From the NCBI RefSeq assembly GCF_003472385.1, contig NZ_QRLV01000010.1, forward strand, positions 1 through 64,000: a stretch of DNA of 64,000 nucleotides, read 5' to 3'. Position numbers and translations under genes: made by a program. Origin of the DNA: Sutterella sp. AM11-39 (GTDB taxonomy: Bacteria; Pseudomonadota; Gammaproteobacteria; Burkholderiales; Burkholderiaceae_F). The notes beneath the pieces were generated by a model. The model searched no databases, had not been told where the DNA came from, and saw only the letters and a program-made list of their open reading frames with translations. Position 1 is the stretch's first letter. The number at the start of each line of letters is the position of its first letter. Below, piece by piece: positions 42,839 through 52,611 of this stretch.

Positions 42839-45800
42839 TCATGCGGCGATGCTCTTGGGATCCAGCGTAAAGAGCGACTGCAGTTCGGCAGCGGAAAGCT
42901 CACCGATCCAAGTTTCTCCCGTGGCTACGGTGAGATCGGCCAGATTGCGCTTTTCCATGAGCATTTCGTTGATGCGCTCTTCAAAGGTTCCCGCCGTCAC
43001 GAAGCGATAGACGAGAACGTCGCGTCTTTGTCCGATGCGGTAGGCGCGGTCGGTGGCCTGTGCTTCAACGGCCGGATTCCACCACAGGTCGTAATGCACG
43101 ACGCAGCTTGCCGCCGTGAGATTAAGACCTGTGCCGCCCGCTTTGAGAGAAATGATCATGGCGTGAACGGAACGATCTGTTTGGAAGCGATCGACCATAA
43201 CTTGACGTGCCTTGACGGAGACGCCTCCGTGAAGGAAGTCGGGCCTATGACCGGTTGCTTTTTCGATCCAGGTCTGCAGGCGCTCTCCCATTTCCCGGTA
43301 TTGCGTGAAAATGAGCACCTTGCGACCCGCTTCCCGACAGTGCCCGAGAATGTCAAAGAGGGCGGCAGCCTTGCCGGAGTCAGGCATTGCCGTTTCCGTC
43401 TTGAGGTATTGCGAGGGCGAATTGCAGATTTGCTTCATGCTCGTGATGAGCTTGAGCACTTCACCGCGGCGGATGGTGCGGATGTCGGTGCCTTGCGGAT
43501 CTTCGACCGCTTTCTCCTCGAGCTTTTTGAGCTTTTTCATGTGCGCTTCGAGCACCTTGCTGTAAAGCGCGGCCTGTTCCGCCGTGAGGTTCGTGAACTG
43601 ATCCACCGTGTTGCGTTCGGGCAGATCGGCGATGATGGACTTGTCGCTTTTCAGACGACGCAGCATGAAGGGGGCCGTCAGGCGGCGGAACGCTTCGGCG
43701 GCTGATTCGCTGTGATCGGTCTCGATCGGAGCGGCGAAAGTCTCCGTGAAATCCCTGAGCGATCCCAGAAGGCGCGGCTGGACGGTTTCCAGAATCGACC
43801 AGTATTCGCTCAATCGATTTTCAACGGGTGTACCTGTCATGGCGATCGTCTGAGAGGCGTTGAGGGATTTGGCCGCCACGGACTGGCCTGATGTGGCGTT
43901 TTTCACGGCCTGTGCCTCATCGAGCACCAACAGGCGCCACTTGTATCCCGCCAATTTTTCCGTTTCCCGGCGCATCAGCCCGTATGTCGTCAGCGTGACG
44001 TCGGGGAGGTCTTTGACGGCTTCGGGCAGCACGCGACTGGTGCCGTGATAGATACCTACGGAAAGAGAGGGCGCGAATTTGGCGATTTCGCGCTGCCAGT
44101 TGGTCATGAGCGTGGTCGGTACAACGACAAGTGCCTTGGCTTTGGTCAGTTCGCCGTCGTTTTTGAGCTGAAGCAGTGTGGCGATCACCTGCAGTGTCTT
44201 TCCGAGCCCCATGTCGTCGGCAATCAGGGCGCCGATGCCGAGACGAAGGTTTTTCATGAGCCACGAAAAGCCGCGCGCCTGATAAGGGCGAAGCGTGGCG
44301 TGAAGGTTCTCAGGAGGTGAAATTTCGTCGATCTCGGTGAGGCGCTTAAGTCGTTTGCGGATTTCGTCGCTCACGAGCACTTCGGCCTGTCGGCCTTTGT
44401 TTTCATAGTTGCCCATTAGCGCCGCGCGCATTTTTTCCAGATAGGTGGGCTGCGGCTGCTTATCAACGGTTTCTGCCATTCGCGCGAGCTCGGTCGGATC
44501 GAGGTAGACGAAATCGTCGCCGACCTGCACGACTTCGCCGACGTGCTTGGCAAGCTCTGCGAGTTCCTCCTTCGTGAGTTCCCGATCGCCTACGGCCACG
44601 CGCCAGTCAAAGCGTGAGAAGGCGTCTTTGCCCAAAAACGATTTACCGGTGCCGGCGTCCAGGTGTGCCACCAGACGCGGTTTGAGAAGGTTTTTGAGGC
44701 GTTCGGGCAACATCACGGCCACGCCCAAAAGTGTGAGCACCGGAGCGACTTCAAAGAGAAAGTCCTTGAGTTCGGATCGTTCAACCGTCACGGGGCTTCC
44801 GCCGGTTGCTTCAATGCGGTTCAATGACGGGTAAGCCGAAGTGAGCGTTTTAAGAACGGAGACGGCGGCAAAGCGTTCGTTTTGAAAGCGGCTTTCCTTG
44901 AGCAAACGCTTGAGCATCACCGGCCGCTTGGTGGAAAACACTGTGGTTTGCGAGGTGGTCTCGTTGTCAAAAAGCGAACCGTCGCTTTCTTCCGACACGT
45001 CGACTTGAGCGGGATCGACTTCCCGACCCAGAATGCCGTAGTTGATTTTGATGCCGTCCGGGTGTGTACGTACCGTCAATACGGGGCGCCACGGGTAGAC
45101 GTTGCCTAATAGAAAGGCGCGCAGGCCGCGCAGCATGGTCTTGAGCATGCTTTCGGGCAGGAGGTGGTTTTTTGGCAACGGTGTTTGCATTGCCAAAAGA
45201 AGCAGTAGCGAACGGGTGTCGGCTAGAGCCTTAATGTCGCCTGCGACAAGCTTCATCAGAGCGCAAAGCGCAGCGGTAAGCGCCAGGAAAACGGTCTGAC
45301 GGGCAAATCCCTCACCGCTTGGAACGACGGTGGAGCTGAACAATCGGTTTGCGTACGGCTGGCAGGCTCGGGTCAGTTGCTCAACAAGCTGCGCGACGTG
45401 ACGGTTGCGAACGGCAGGAGTCCACATGAAAAACGGTACAGCCTGCGGGTTGTTTTGCGGGACGACCAGAGCAGGCACTACGGCCGAGTTCATCAGCAGT
45501 CGAGCGGCAAGCTGTGTGATCTCGCGCCAACATTCGACTTCCGGCGCCGACTCCTGAGCGTACACGACGGGCATCGTCAACAGGACTTCGAAAATGTCGG
45601 AGGAGTCGGTGAGTGTGAGACGCCGCGCTTTTCCTGCCGTGTCCCGCACGTGAACAGCGAGTTCTGCGCTCAAGCCCTCATCGGCGTCACAGACGGCTTT
45701 TACGGAAACGCTCAGAGATGCGAGCGCCGACTCGTCGACCGTGATTTTCTTTTGGAATAAATGTGACGAGAGGCAGTAGCCCAGCCAATCCGAGGCGACG

Positions 45801-46600
45801 GAATAGGAAATTCGGCGCCTCAGCTCCTTTTCGACCCCTGTGAAAAGCTTTCGAAGGTCGCTGCGAAAGGCTTCGCCTCCGGGCATCGGAAGCGATTCGG
45901 GGAAAAGAGACAGGATGGTTTCGCGCAGCGGCTCAAGTGTGGCGTAGGGGAGGCTGCGCAGTTCGGACAGAGCCGATGGTTCATCCAGCTCGACCGGGTC
46001 GGGGCGCGATTCGGTAGCGGCCGCAGCGAGTTCGGCCAGACGCAGCGGGCGAGCCGTGGTGGCTGATTTCAGGTCAACGCCTCTGTTTTTGAGTTCGGAC
46101 TGCAGGTCAAGCCCGTGAAGTTTGAAAATCAAAAACGGATCGGCGTCGATGTGGTTGGCCATGCAGTAGAAAACGGCGGCGATGTGCTTGCAGATGCGAG
46201 CGCTGTCCGGGCACGAACAGGATGTGCGCATTTCTCGCCAGGAACGAGGAAAGAGCTCCAGGGAGAGCCCTTGGCAGATGTCGGCGACGCTCGGCGAAAG
46301 CGTACCTTCCAGAAGTTCGGCCACAAGCGACGGATTTTGTGCAATGGCGTCAAGCAGCAGTTTTTCCTTTTCCCGTCCCCACTTCGGCAGCGCAATTTTG
46401 ATTTCGTACGGATAGTAGGCAGATCCCGAGACGAGCGCTTCGACGCGATCTTCGTGCGAAATCCACTCGCAGCTCACGACGTGTCCGGTGTTGTAGTAGG
46501 AACGTCCGCGAGGCAGTCGGTTGTCGAAGTCAACATTGCTCAATGCGTCGAGCCATTGTTTGCCCCACCAGGTGTTGCCGAAGGTTCTGCGTTTGGCCAT
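42839..46600 (-). CDS. SWIM zinc-finger SNF2-family helicase
   Basis: A 1253-residue ATPase. A SWIM zinc finger (CSCPDSARICKH) lies near residues 120-132. A long middle region of about 550 residues has no motif I recognise. The SNF2 motor has Walker A DDMGLGKT (near 805), the DEAQ box in LVLDEAQAVKN, MTGTPVENR, and the helicase C part FLHGGVSVKARQVMVDRFQ, SLKAGGTGLNLT and QATDRAYRIGQ. Such proteins translocate on double-stranded DNA and remodel complexes; the cellular role of this bacterial family is not settled. ATG 46600 (MAKRRTFGNTWWGKQW) matches the family start; the frame extends 52 codons further upstream. No partner genes flank it. Confidence 0.92.
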   Translation of the reverse strand: MAKRRTFGNTWWGKQWLDALSNVDFDNRLPRGRSYYNTGHVVSCEWISHEDRVEALVSGSAYYPYEIKIALPKWGREKEKLLLDAIAQNPSLVAELLEGTLSPSVADICQGLSLELFPRSWREMRTSCSCPDSARICKHIAAVFYCMANHIDADPFLIFKLHGLDLQSELKNRGVDLKSATTARPLRLAELAAAATESRPDPVELDEPSALSELRSLPYATLEPLRETILSLFPESLPMPGGEAFRSDLRKLFTGVEKELRRRISYSVASDWLGYCLSSHLFQKKITVDESALASLSVSVKAVCDADEGLSAELAVHVRDTAGKARRLTLTDSSDIFEVLLTMPVVYAQESAPEVECWREITQLAARLLMNSAVVPALVVPQNNPQAVPFFMWTPAVRNRHVAQLVEQLTRACQPYANRLFSSTVVPSGEGFARQTVFLALTAALCALMKLVAGDIKALADTRSLLLLLAMQTPLPKNHLLPESMLKTMLRGLRAFLLGNVYPWRPVLTVRTHPDGIKINYGILGREVDPAQVDVSEESDGSLFDNETTSQTTVFSTKRPVMLKRLLKESRFQNERFAAVSVLKTLTSAYPSLNRIEATGGSPVTVERSELKDFLFEVAPVLTLLGVAVMLPERLKNLLKPRLVAHLDAGTGKSFLGKDAFSRFDWRVAVGDRELTKEELAELAKHVGEVVQVGDDFVYLDPTELARMAETVDKQPQPTYLEKMRAALMGNYENKGRQAEVLVSDEIRKRLKRLTEIDEISPPENLHATLRPYQARGFSWLMKNLRLGIGALIADDMGLGKTLQVIATLLQLKNDGELTKAKALVVVPTTLMTNWQREIAKFAPSLSVGIYHGTSRVLPEAVKDLPDVTLTTYGLMRRETEKLAGYKWRLLVLDEAQAVKNATSGQSVAAKSLNASQTIAMTGTPVENRLSEYWSILETVQPRLLGSLRDFTETFAAPIETDHSESAAEAFRRLTAPFMLRRLKSDKSIIADLPERNTVDQFTNLTAEQAALYSKVLEAHMKKLKKLEEKAVEDPQGTDIRTIRRGEVLKLITSMKQICNSPSQYLKTETAMPDSGKAAALFDILGHCREAGRKVLIFTQYREMGERLQTWIEKATGHRPDFLHGGVSVKARQVMVDRFQTDRSVHAMIISLKAGGTGLNLTAASCVVHYDLWWNPAVEAQATDRAYRIGQRRDVLVYRFVTAGTFEERINEMLMEKRNLADLTVATGETWIGELSAAELQSLFTLDPKSIAA

Positions 46601-46615
46601 AAGAAATGCAGTCAC

Positions 46616-46652
46616 AAAAAAAGCAGAAAGGCGTGGGAGCTTTTCTGCTTTG
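46616..46652 (-). terminator. Terminator of the GlnQ-like gene
   Basis: AAAGCAGAAA (46620-46629) pairs with TTTCTGCTTT (46642-46651); the minus strand continues in a T-run (A-run 46616-46622). It sits between the GlnQ-like gene and the helicase gene. Confidence 0.85.
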
Positions 46653-46676
46653 GTTTGCAAAAAGCGAAGGCTTCGC

Positions 46677-47411
46677 TCAGTGCGAGAGAATCTTGGAGAG
46701 GAACTGCTGGGCGCGTTCCGAACGCGGAGAGCTGAAGAACTCCTCTTTCTTGGCATCTTCGAGGATTTCGCCGGCTTCCATGAAGATCACGCGATCGGCC
46801 ACCTTGCGGGCAAAGCCCATTTCGTGCGTCACCACCATCATGGTCATGCCTTCACGGGCGAGTTCCACCATCACGTCAAGCACTTCGTTAATCATTTCCG
46901 GGTCGAGAGCCGACGTCGGTTCGTCAAAGAGCATGCAGACCGGATCCATGGCAAGAGCGCGAGCGATGGCCACACGCTGCTGCTGGCCGCCCGAGAGCTG
47001 GCCGGGGAATTTGGGAGCGTGCTTGAGGAGCCCCACGCGGTCGAGAAGCGCCAGACCGCGTTCCGTGGCTTCTTCACGGGAACGGCCGAGTACCTTCATC
47101 TGAGCGAGTGTCAGATTGTCGGTAATGGACAGATGCGGGAAGAGTTCGAAGTGCTGGAACACCATGCCGACGTGGCTGCGCAACTTGGGCAGATCGGTCT
47201 TGGGATCGCCCACGTTGATGCCGTTGATGAGCACTTCACCCTGCTGGAACGGTTCCAGGGCGTTGACGGTCTTGATGAGCGTGGACTTGCCGGAGCCGGA
47301 GGGGCCGCAGACGACCACCACTTCGCCTTTTTCTACGGACGTGGAGCAGTTCTTCAGAACTTGGAAGGAACCGTACCACTTGCTCACATTTTTGATTTCA
47401 ATCATCGCCAT
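46677..47411 (-). CDS. GlnQ-like amino-acid ABC transporter ATP-binding protein
   Basis: A 244-residue ATPase: Walker [13 protein letters not shown]-loop MVFQHFELFPH, signature LSGGQQQR, Walker [14 protein letters not shown] and switch His in VVTHEMGFA. It resembles GltL/GlnQ importers of glutamate, aspartate or glutamine. Unlike the set at 9.5-12 kb, no permease or binding-protein gene adjoins it; those must be elsewhere. MAMIEIKNVSKWYGSF at ATG 47411 matches the family; an upstream in-frame start at 47522 adds 37 unlikely residues. Confidence 0.92.
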   Translation of the reverse strand: MAMIEIKNVSKWYGSFQVLKNCSTSVEKGEVVVVCGPSGSGKSTLIKTVNALEPFQQGEVLINGINVGDPKTDLPKLRSHVGMVFQHFELFPHLSITDNLTLAQMKVLGRSREEATERGLALLDRVGLLKHAPKFPGQLSGGQQQRVAIARALAMDPVCMLFDEPTSALDPEMINEVLDVMVELAREGMTMMVVTHEMGFARKVADRVIFMEAGEILEDAKKEEFFSSPRSERAQQFLSKILSH

Positions 47412-47968
47412 AGGAAAAAGGCCTCTTTTTGCGGTTGTTTTCGAAAAAACTGCTTGTCTTTCAAGCGTAGCGTTTAATTGTAAGGTATTGCGGAAAAACG
47501 CGTCGACTCTTTTACAACCCAATTTGTGTTGACCGGGTGTGAAGACTGATGCCTCCGGTGGCCATCAATGCGACATGGACAGTAAACGGCCTTAAGGATC
47601 TTGAAAAAAGAAACGTCACTTTCGGTGAAGTAGCTAATGGCGGTGTCGAGGCCGTCGAGATTGACCATCACAAACCATCTCAAGCACATGCAGCAGGCCG
47701 TTTTGTTGGAAGCTGCCGAACTGAGCAAAGGCCCCTCGCTCAAGATCTGAGGCGAAATGTTCAAAGCGATTGCCGACAGTCGGAAGGTGACGCAAGATAG
47801 AATCGAACAATCTTCAGGTATCTTTGGCACCATAGAACATAACCAATTTCAGAATCCACAATCGAGGAAAATCGGCGTGAATCCGTGGTCATTGACAGTC
47901 ATGTTGCGGCTTGACCGATCCCGTGCGGCATCGGTCCGGGACATTGTTGTGTCTAAAGGGGAGCCGGC
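47412..47968. other. 557-base gap with no supported gene, possible decayed sequence
   Basis: Short open frames exist on both strands (47549-47800 plus, 47474-47833 minus), but none has a ribosome site, a family motif or a sensible composition. The minus-strand frames switch between plausible stretches, which could mean a frameshifted remnant. The left 60 bases carry the leader of the GlnQ-like gene. TTGACA at 47892-47897 has no matching -10, so the promoter of the patatin gene is not resolved. Confidence 0.4.
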
Positions 47969-50230
47969 ATGACGAAGCGACTCGGGTTTTCTTTGAAGCT
48001 CGCGCTATTTGCGCTGTTGTCGACGACGATCGTCGGTGCCGATGCGGTGTATGCGGCTCCGACGCAGCAGGCACGAGCCGAAAGACCTAGATTGGGTCTG
48101 GTGCTTTCCGGCGGAGGCGCGCGCGGTTTTGCACATATCGGGGCGCTGAAGGCGCTCGAAGAGCTTCGCGTGCGTTTTGACGTGATCACCGGCACGAGTA
48201 TGGGCTCGATGGTGGGCGGCGCGTATGCGGCGGGCTACAGCGCCAAGCAGATTGAGGACATCACGCTTGCTGTTGACTGGCCTCGTATGTTTGCGCCGCG
48301 TCCGGATCGCAATCGTATGGACTGGCAGGGTAAAGACAACGACCGTAGAGGCCTGGGACCTACTGAAATCGGCGTCACGAAGGACGGATTGCGCTTCTCA
48401 GGACAGCTAGTCCCTTCGCAGGAGCTCGACATCTTCCTGCAGCGCTCCACGCAGCCTTTCAACAGTGTCTACGATCTCTCCGAACTGGACATTCCGTTTG
48501 CGGCCGTCGCTACGGATCTGGAAAGCGGGCAAAGGGTGGTGCTGCAAAAAGAAATCTCGTTGGCGCAGGCCATGCGTTGCTCAATGTCTGTGCCGGGGGC
48601 ATTTCGACCGGCCGAGTACAAGGGCCGAGTCTTGGTTGACGGCGGTCTGATCGACAACCTGCCGATTGATCTGGCTCGGGATATGGGCGCAGAACGCGTG
48701 GTGGCGATTAACGTCGGCACACCTTTGGGTAAGCGCGATGACATTAAAGGCGTGTTGGGTGTCATGGCGCAGGTGGTCAACATTCTGACCGAGCAGAATG
48801 TGCGCAAGTCCAAGGAGTCCATCCGACCGGGAGATATCTACATAGAACCTGATCTGGGGGGACTGACTTCCGGCGACTTCATGAAGTCGCGCGACATTAT
48901 CGAAATCGGCTACAAGGCTGTGATGGACAATAAGGAGCTCTTTGCGCCCTACATCGAAGACGAATACGACTACCGGTTCTATTTGAGCGCCCGCTACGAA
49001 AAGACGCTTGTCGATGGTGAGCATAACGTTTCCGAAGTGAAAGTTGCGGGACTCGAGCACGTTAATCCCGAGCATGTGCTGGCGACAATTGATATTGACA
49101 CCGACAAGCCCGTGAGCAACGAACAGGCGGCGGAGGCCGCACGCGACATCTGGGCCGAAGGCGACTTTCAGAGCGTGCCGTTTCGTTTTGAACCTGGCCC
49201 GAACGGCACGGAAGTGCTGGTGTTTGAACCCGAGGAAAAGACGGTGGGCTACTCCCGTCTGATGTTTGGCGGCAACGTGCAGTCTGACTTTCAGTCGTCC
49301 AACACCTTTAACGTGGTGCTGTCGCATACCTGGGGATGGCTCAACAAATGGGGCGGTGAATGGCGTAACGAAATTCAGCTCGGTGAAGTCAAGCGATTTC
49401 TTTCCGAATTTCACCAGCCTTTGGGCGTGGGCGGACGCTGGTTTTTGATGCCGCGCGTGAGCTACCAGTGGGAGCCGTTTGATCTTTATGTCGGCGACAG
49501 CGACACGCCGGTGGGCGAGTTCCGAACCGAGACGTTCGAAGCGGGCATGTTCCTGGGGTATGAATTTCCGAGGCTCGGCCGCATCTCCGCGGGTGCCGGC
49601 TGGTACGACAGTCGCATCAAGACGGAAACGTTCATCACAGATCTGAAATACACCGAAGATTCGTCGTTTGTGTCTCTGCGCGCCAATTTCGATACGCTCG
49701 ATGATGCGAGCTTCCCGCGCAGAGGTTTTTACTTCGACGGTTCGGTGACCTATGACTTCAATCCGCAGGGTTCGATTGGAGAGCCGGACTCCAACACGCG
49801 CTACGAGGTCAAGGCCGCCATTCCGCTTCAGCTCGGTGAACGCACGACGGCTTTGGTGAGCGGCAGAGCTGCTGCGGCAAGCGAGGTCGGAAACTACAAC
49901 ATGGGAGGCGTTTTTAATCTTTCCGGTTCGCCTTACGGACGTTATTCGGGTGATCGGCTGGCATTCGGCCGCGTGATGATCTATCACGACGTGAGCCGCA
50001 CCATGCGCGAACTGCGCATGCCGATCTATCTAGGCGGCACGTTTGAAATCGGGCGCGTTTGGAACGGCACGATCACCGAGGTGATCGGGGATCAGGGAAC
50101 GCCGTGGCGTAAGGCTGCAAGCTTGTACATCGCAAGCGACACCTGGCTCGGTCCTATGTATCTGGTCGCGGGCAGAACGTTCGGCGAAAGCTCGTCTCTG
50201 ACGTTCTACTGGGGGCGTCTGCTCTGGTAA
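47969..50230 (+). CDS. Patatin-like phospholipase with outer-membrane beta-barrel (PlpD type)
   Basis: A 753-residue protein with a signal peptide (about 1-29), a patatin lipase domain (about 40-330), a POTRA-like segment (about 345-410) and a C-terminal BamA/TpsB-like 16-strand barrel (about 430-753, ending LTFYWGRLLW). The lipase has oxyanion LSGGGARG, nucleophile Ser77 in GTSMG and Asp224 in VDGG, so the catalytic dyad is intact. The layout is that of type Vd secretion (PlpD of Pseudomonas), in which the barrel displays or exports the lipase. It probably acts on phospholipids at the cell surface or on host membranes. Single gene. Confidence 0.92.
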   Translation: MTKRLGFSLKLALFALLSTTIVGADAVYAAPTQQARAERPRLGLVLSGGGARGFAHIGALKALEELRVRFDVITGTSMGSMVGGAYAAGYSAKQIEDITLAVDWPRMFAPRPDRNRMDWQGKDNDRRGLGPTEIGVTKDGLRFSGQLVPSQELDIFLQRSTQPFNSVYDLSELDIPFAAVATDLESGQRVVLQKEISLAQAMRCSMSVPGAFRPAEYKGRVLVDGGLIDNLPIDLARDMGAERVVAINVGTPLGKRDDIKGVLGVMAQVVNILTEQNVRKSKESIRPGDIYIEPDLGGLTSGDFMKSRDIIEIGYKAVMDNKELFAPYIEDEYDYRFYLSARYEKTLVDGEHNVSEVKVAGLEHVNPEHVLATIDIDTDKPVSNEQAAEAARDIWAEGDFQSVPFRFEPGPNGTEVLVFEPEEKTVGYSRLMFGGNVQSDFQSSNTFNVVLSHTWGWLNKWGGEWRNEIQLGEVKRFLSEFHQPLGVGGRWFLMPRVSYQWEPFDLYVGDSDTPVGEFRTETFEAGMFLGYEFPRLGRISAGAGWYDSRIKTETFITDLKYTEDSSFVSLRANFDTLDDASFPRRGFYFDGSVTYDFNPQGSIGEPDSNTRYEVKAAIPLQLGERTTALVSGRAAAASEVGNYNMGGVFNLSGSPYGRYSGDRLAFGRVMIYHDVSRTMRELRMPIYLGGTFEIGRVWNGTITEVIGDQGTPWRKAASLYIASDTWLGPMYLVAGRTFGESSSLTFYWGRLLW

Positions 50231-50240
50231 GAAGCGTCAG

Positions 50241-50981
50241 TCAGCGATACTTGGCACACACCGGGCAATCGGGGTCGCTCGCGAGCTTCATGCGTGTGAA
50301 TTCCCACGACAGCGTATCGAGTATCAGAAGACTTCCGACGGAAACGGGCGTGAGTCCTGCCGCAATCTTGAGGGCCTCTTCGGCGGCCATCATGCCGGCA
50401 ATGGACGTAACCGGTGCCATGACGCCCGTTTGCGAGGCCTTGACGTCGGTGGCGTCGTCTTCAGGAAAAGTGCACTGATAGCACGCAGGATTACCGTTGC
50501 GGAAGTCGAAGACTGCCAATTGCACGCTGTAGCGCACGGAAGAAGCCGAAATCAGCACCTTTCGCAACGCTTTGGCCGCGCGGTTGGAGGCGTGGCGCGT
50601 GCGGAAGTTGTCCGAAGCGTCAATGATGATGTCGCAGTCTCGGGCGAGATCGAGGAGTTTGGCTTCGTCAACGAAGTCCCTGACGACTTTGACCGGAACG
50701 TCGGGATTGACGGCGTGCAGGGCGAGGGCTGCGCTTTGCGCCTTGTTCATGCCGATGCGCTCGGGCGTGTGCAGGATTTGCCGCGGCAGATTGGAAAGAT
50801 CCACGGCGTCGGCGTCGGCAATCGTGAGCGAGGCCACGCCGCTTTCAACAAGCGCCAAGGCTGCGGGACAGCCCACGCCGCCCGCGCCGATGATGAATAC
50901 GCGGCTGGCGGCAATGCGCGACTGCCCCTCAGGGCCGATTTCCTTCAGAAAAACGTGACGGCTGTAGCGATCGTCGGTCAT
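50241..50981 (-). CDS. moeB: MoeB/ThiF-family adenylyltransferase
   Basis: A 246-residue E1-like enzyme that adenylates the C-terminus of MoaD or ThiS sulfur carriers. The nucleotide loop is IIGAGGVGCPAAL, the Arg/Asp set is in DADAVDLSNLPRQILH, and two zinc pairs CYQC and CPVC are present. The place next to ctpA and envC is typical for betaproteobacteria. MoeB is favoured over ThiF by that context; the family alone does not decide it. The start codon shares one base with the ctpA stop (TAATG), so translation is coupled. Confidence 0.9.
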   Translation of the reverse strand: MTDDRYSRHVFLKEIGPEGQSRIAASRVFIIGAGGVGCPAALALVESGVASLTIADADAVDLSNLPRQILHTPERIGMNKAQSAALALHAVNPDVPVKVVRDFVDEAKLLDLARDCDIIIDASDNFRTRHASNRAAKALRKVLISASSVRYSVQLAVFDFRNGNPACYQCTFPEDDATDVKASQTGVMAPVTSIAGMMAAEEALKIAAGLTPVSVGSLLILDTLSWEFTRMKLASDPDCPVCAKYR

Positions 50982-52561
50982 TACTTCTTTTCGGTTTCGG
51001 TCGTGTTCTTGCTCTGAGCCTTGTTTTGCTTCTTGTCTTTGGCCGCTTGTTCAGCCTTCTTCTTGTCGCGATCGGCCTTGAGCTTAGCCTGCGTTTCCTC
51101 GTGCGTGACGACATGCTCACCCTTTAGAAACGCCTTGGCCTGTTGCAGCGGGAAGTCTTTTTCGTCGCCGAACATGTAGCGAAGCTTGGGCATCGTGGTC
51201 TCTTCTTCGTCCACGAATTCTTCAGCGGCTTTCTTGTTCTTGTCTTTTTGGACGGCCGACTTGTCGTCCTTCTTGACTTCAGGCTTGTCGCCGTTTTTCT
51301 GCTCGACCTTCTTTTCCTCCTTCACTTCAAGGTGATGTGCGAGTTCTGCCTCGCGAATCGAGAAGGAGGGATAGTTGCCTTCGGGGGTGTCGTCAACGGC
51401 GATGTCGGGCGTGATGCCCGTGGCCTGAATCGTGCGGCCTGAGGGCGTGTAGTAGCGGGCCGTCGTGATTTTGACGCCGGTGGTCTGATCCTTCTTCATG
51501 CGGATCGGGATGATGGTCTGGACGCTGCCTTTGCCGAAGCTGCGCGTACCCATGATGGTGGCGCGCTTGTGGTCCTGAAGGGCGCCCGCCACAATTTCCG
51601 AAGCGGAGGCCGAGGCCGAGTTGATGAGTACGACAACAGGCACCGTCTTGGTGATTTCAGGCAGGTGCGAGATGTTGTCCTGACTGGACTTGCCGGTGGC
51701 ATAGTCCTTTTCAACCGCGTTGAACTTGCGCTCGTCTTCCGGATTGCGTCCGCGAGTGGAAACGACGAGGCTTCCCGGTTTGATGAAGGCGGCAGACACG
51801 CCGATAGCCGAATTGAGAAGTCCGCCCGAGTTGTTGCGAAGATCAAGTACCACGCCCTTGAGCGGCTTTTCCTTGTTGAGCTTCATGAGCGCGTCGGCCA
51901 CGTCGGTTGCCGTGCGTTCCTGAAACTGCGAGATGCGGATGTAGGCCAGGCCGTCGCCCAAGGACTTGGACTTCACCGACTGAATCTTGATGATGTCGCG
52001 CATGAGCTTGATGACGATGGGCTTGGCCACCCCCTTGCGGGCAATGGTAAGTGTGATCGAGGTCTTGGGTTTGCCGCGCATGAGCTTGACGTTTTCGTTG
52101 AGGCTCAGGTCGGCCGTGGATTTTCCGTCAATCTTGACGATCAGGTCGCCAGCCATGACGCCGGCCTTGGCCGCGGGCGTATCGTCAATTGGATTGACAA
52201 CGCGCACGCCTTGCGCATCCTTGGTGACTTCCAGGCCGAGACCGCCGAATTCGCCCATCGTGGACTCTTCCATGTCCTTGAAGGCGTTGAAGTCGAGATA
52301 GGACGAGTGAGGGTCAAGCCCCTCAACCATGCCTCGAATGGCGTTTTCAATCAGGTCTTTGCTTGGCACTTCATCGACGTAGTAATTCTTGATGGTGCCG
52401 AAAATGTCCGCAAAGAGGCCGATTTCTTCAAGAGGAATGCTTTCTTCGGCTTGTTCCTGCTCCTGAGGCTGAACGTCGGCGGCAAGAACGGAACCGCCGA
52501 AGAGTGTTCCGGCGGCCAGAAGAAAGGCAAAAGCGGTGCCTTTGAGTCGTTGAGAGGTCAT
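50981..52561 (-). CDS. ctpA: C-terminal processing peptidase CtpA (S41)
   Basis: A 526-residue periplasmic serine protease: signal peptide (about 1-28), PDZ domain (about 85-165), catalytic core with Ser in NSASASASEIVAG and Lys in GTRSFGKGSVQT. The last 130 residues are Lys/Glu-rich with low-complexity runs. It trims C-termini of envelope proteins, in several bacteria including peptidoglycan hydrolases, which fits its place beside envC. ATG 52561 with GGAAAG upstream is chosen over the TTG at 52576. Confidence 0.94.
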   Translation of the reverse strand: MTSQRLKGTAFAFLLAAGTLFGGSVLAADVQPQEQEQAEESIPLEEIGLFADIFGTIKNYYVDEVPSKDLIENAIRGMVEGLDPHSSYLDFNAFKDMEESTMGEFGGLGLEVTKDAQGVRVVNPIDDTPAAKAGVMAGDLIVKIDGKSTADLSLNENVKLMRGKPKTSITLTIARKGVAKPIVIKLMRDIIKIQSVKSKSLGDGLAYIRISQFQERTATDVADALMKLNKEKPLKGVVLDLRNNSGGLLNSAIGVSAAFIKPGSLVVSTRGRNPEDERKFNAVEKDYATGKSSQDNISHLPEITKTVPVVVLINSASASASEIVAGALQDHKRATIMGTRSFGKGSVQTIIPIRMKKDQTTGVKITTARYYTPSGRTIQATGITPDIAVDDTPEGNYPSFSIREAELAHHLEVKEEKKVEQKNGDKPEVKKDDKSAVQKDKNKKAAEEFVDEEETTMPKLRYMFGDEKDFPLQQAKAFLKGEHVVTHEETQAKLKADRDKKKAEQAAKDKKQNKAQSKNTTETEKK

Positions 52562-52611
52562 GTTAAAGCTTTCCAATGGCTGGCATTGAGTGCGGCGATC
52601 CGCTGCGCTTC

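Noticed and set aside
47549..47800. An 83-residue plus-strand frame in the gap before the patatin gene
   Set aside because: No ribosome site, no recognisable family, and it ends in low-quality Arg/Gln-rich sequence; kept only as part of the gap description.
48581..49987. A 468-residue minus-strand frame opposite the patatin gene
   Set aside because: The patatin/barrel protein is complete on the plus strand; the reverse frame lacks motifs and a ribosome site.
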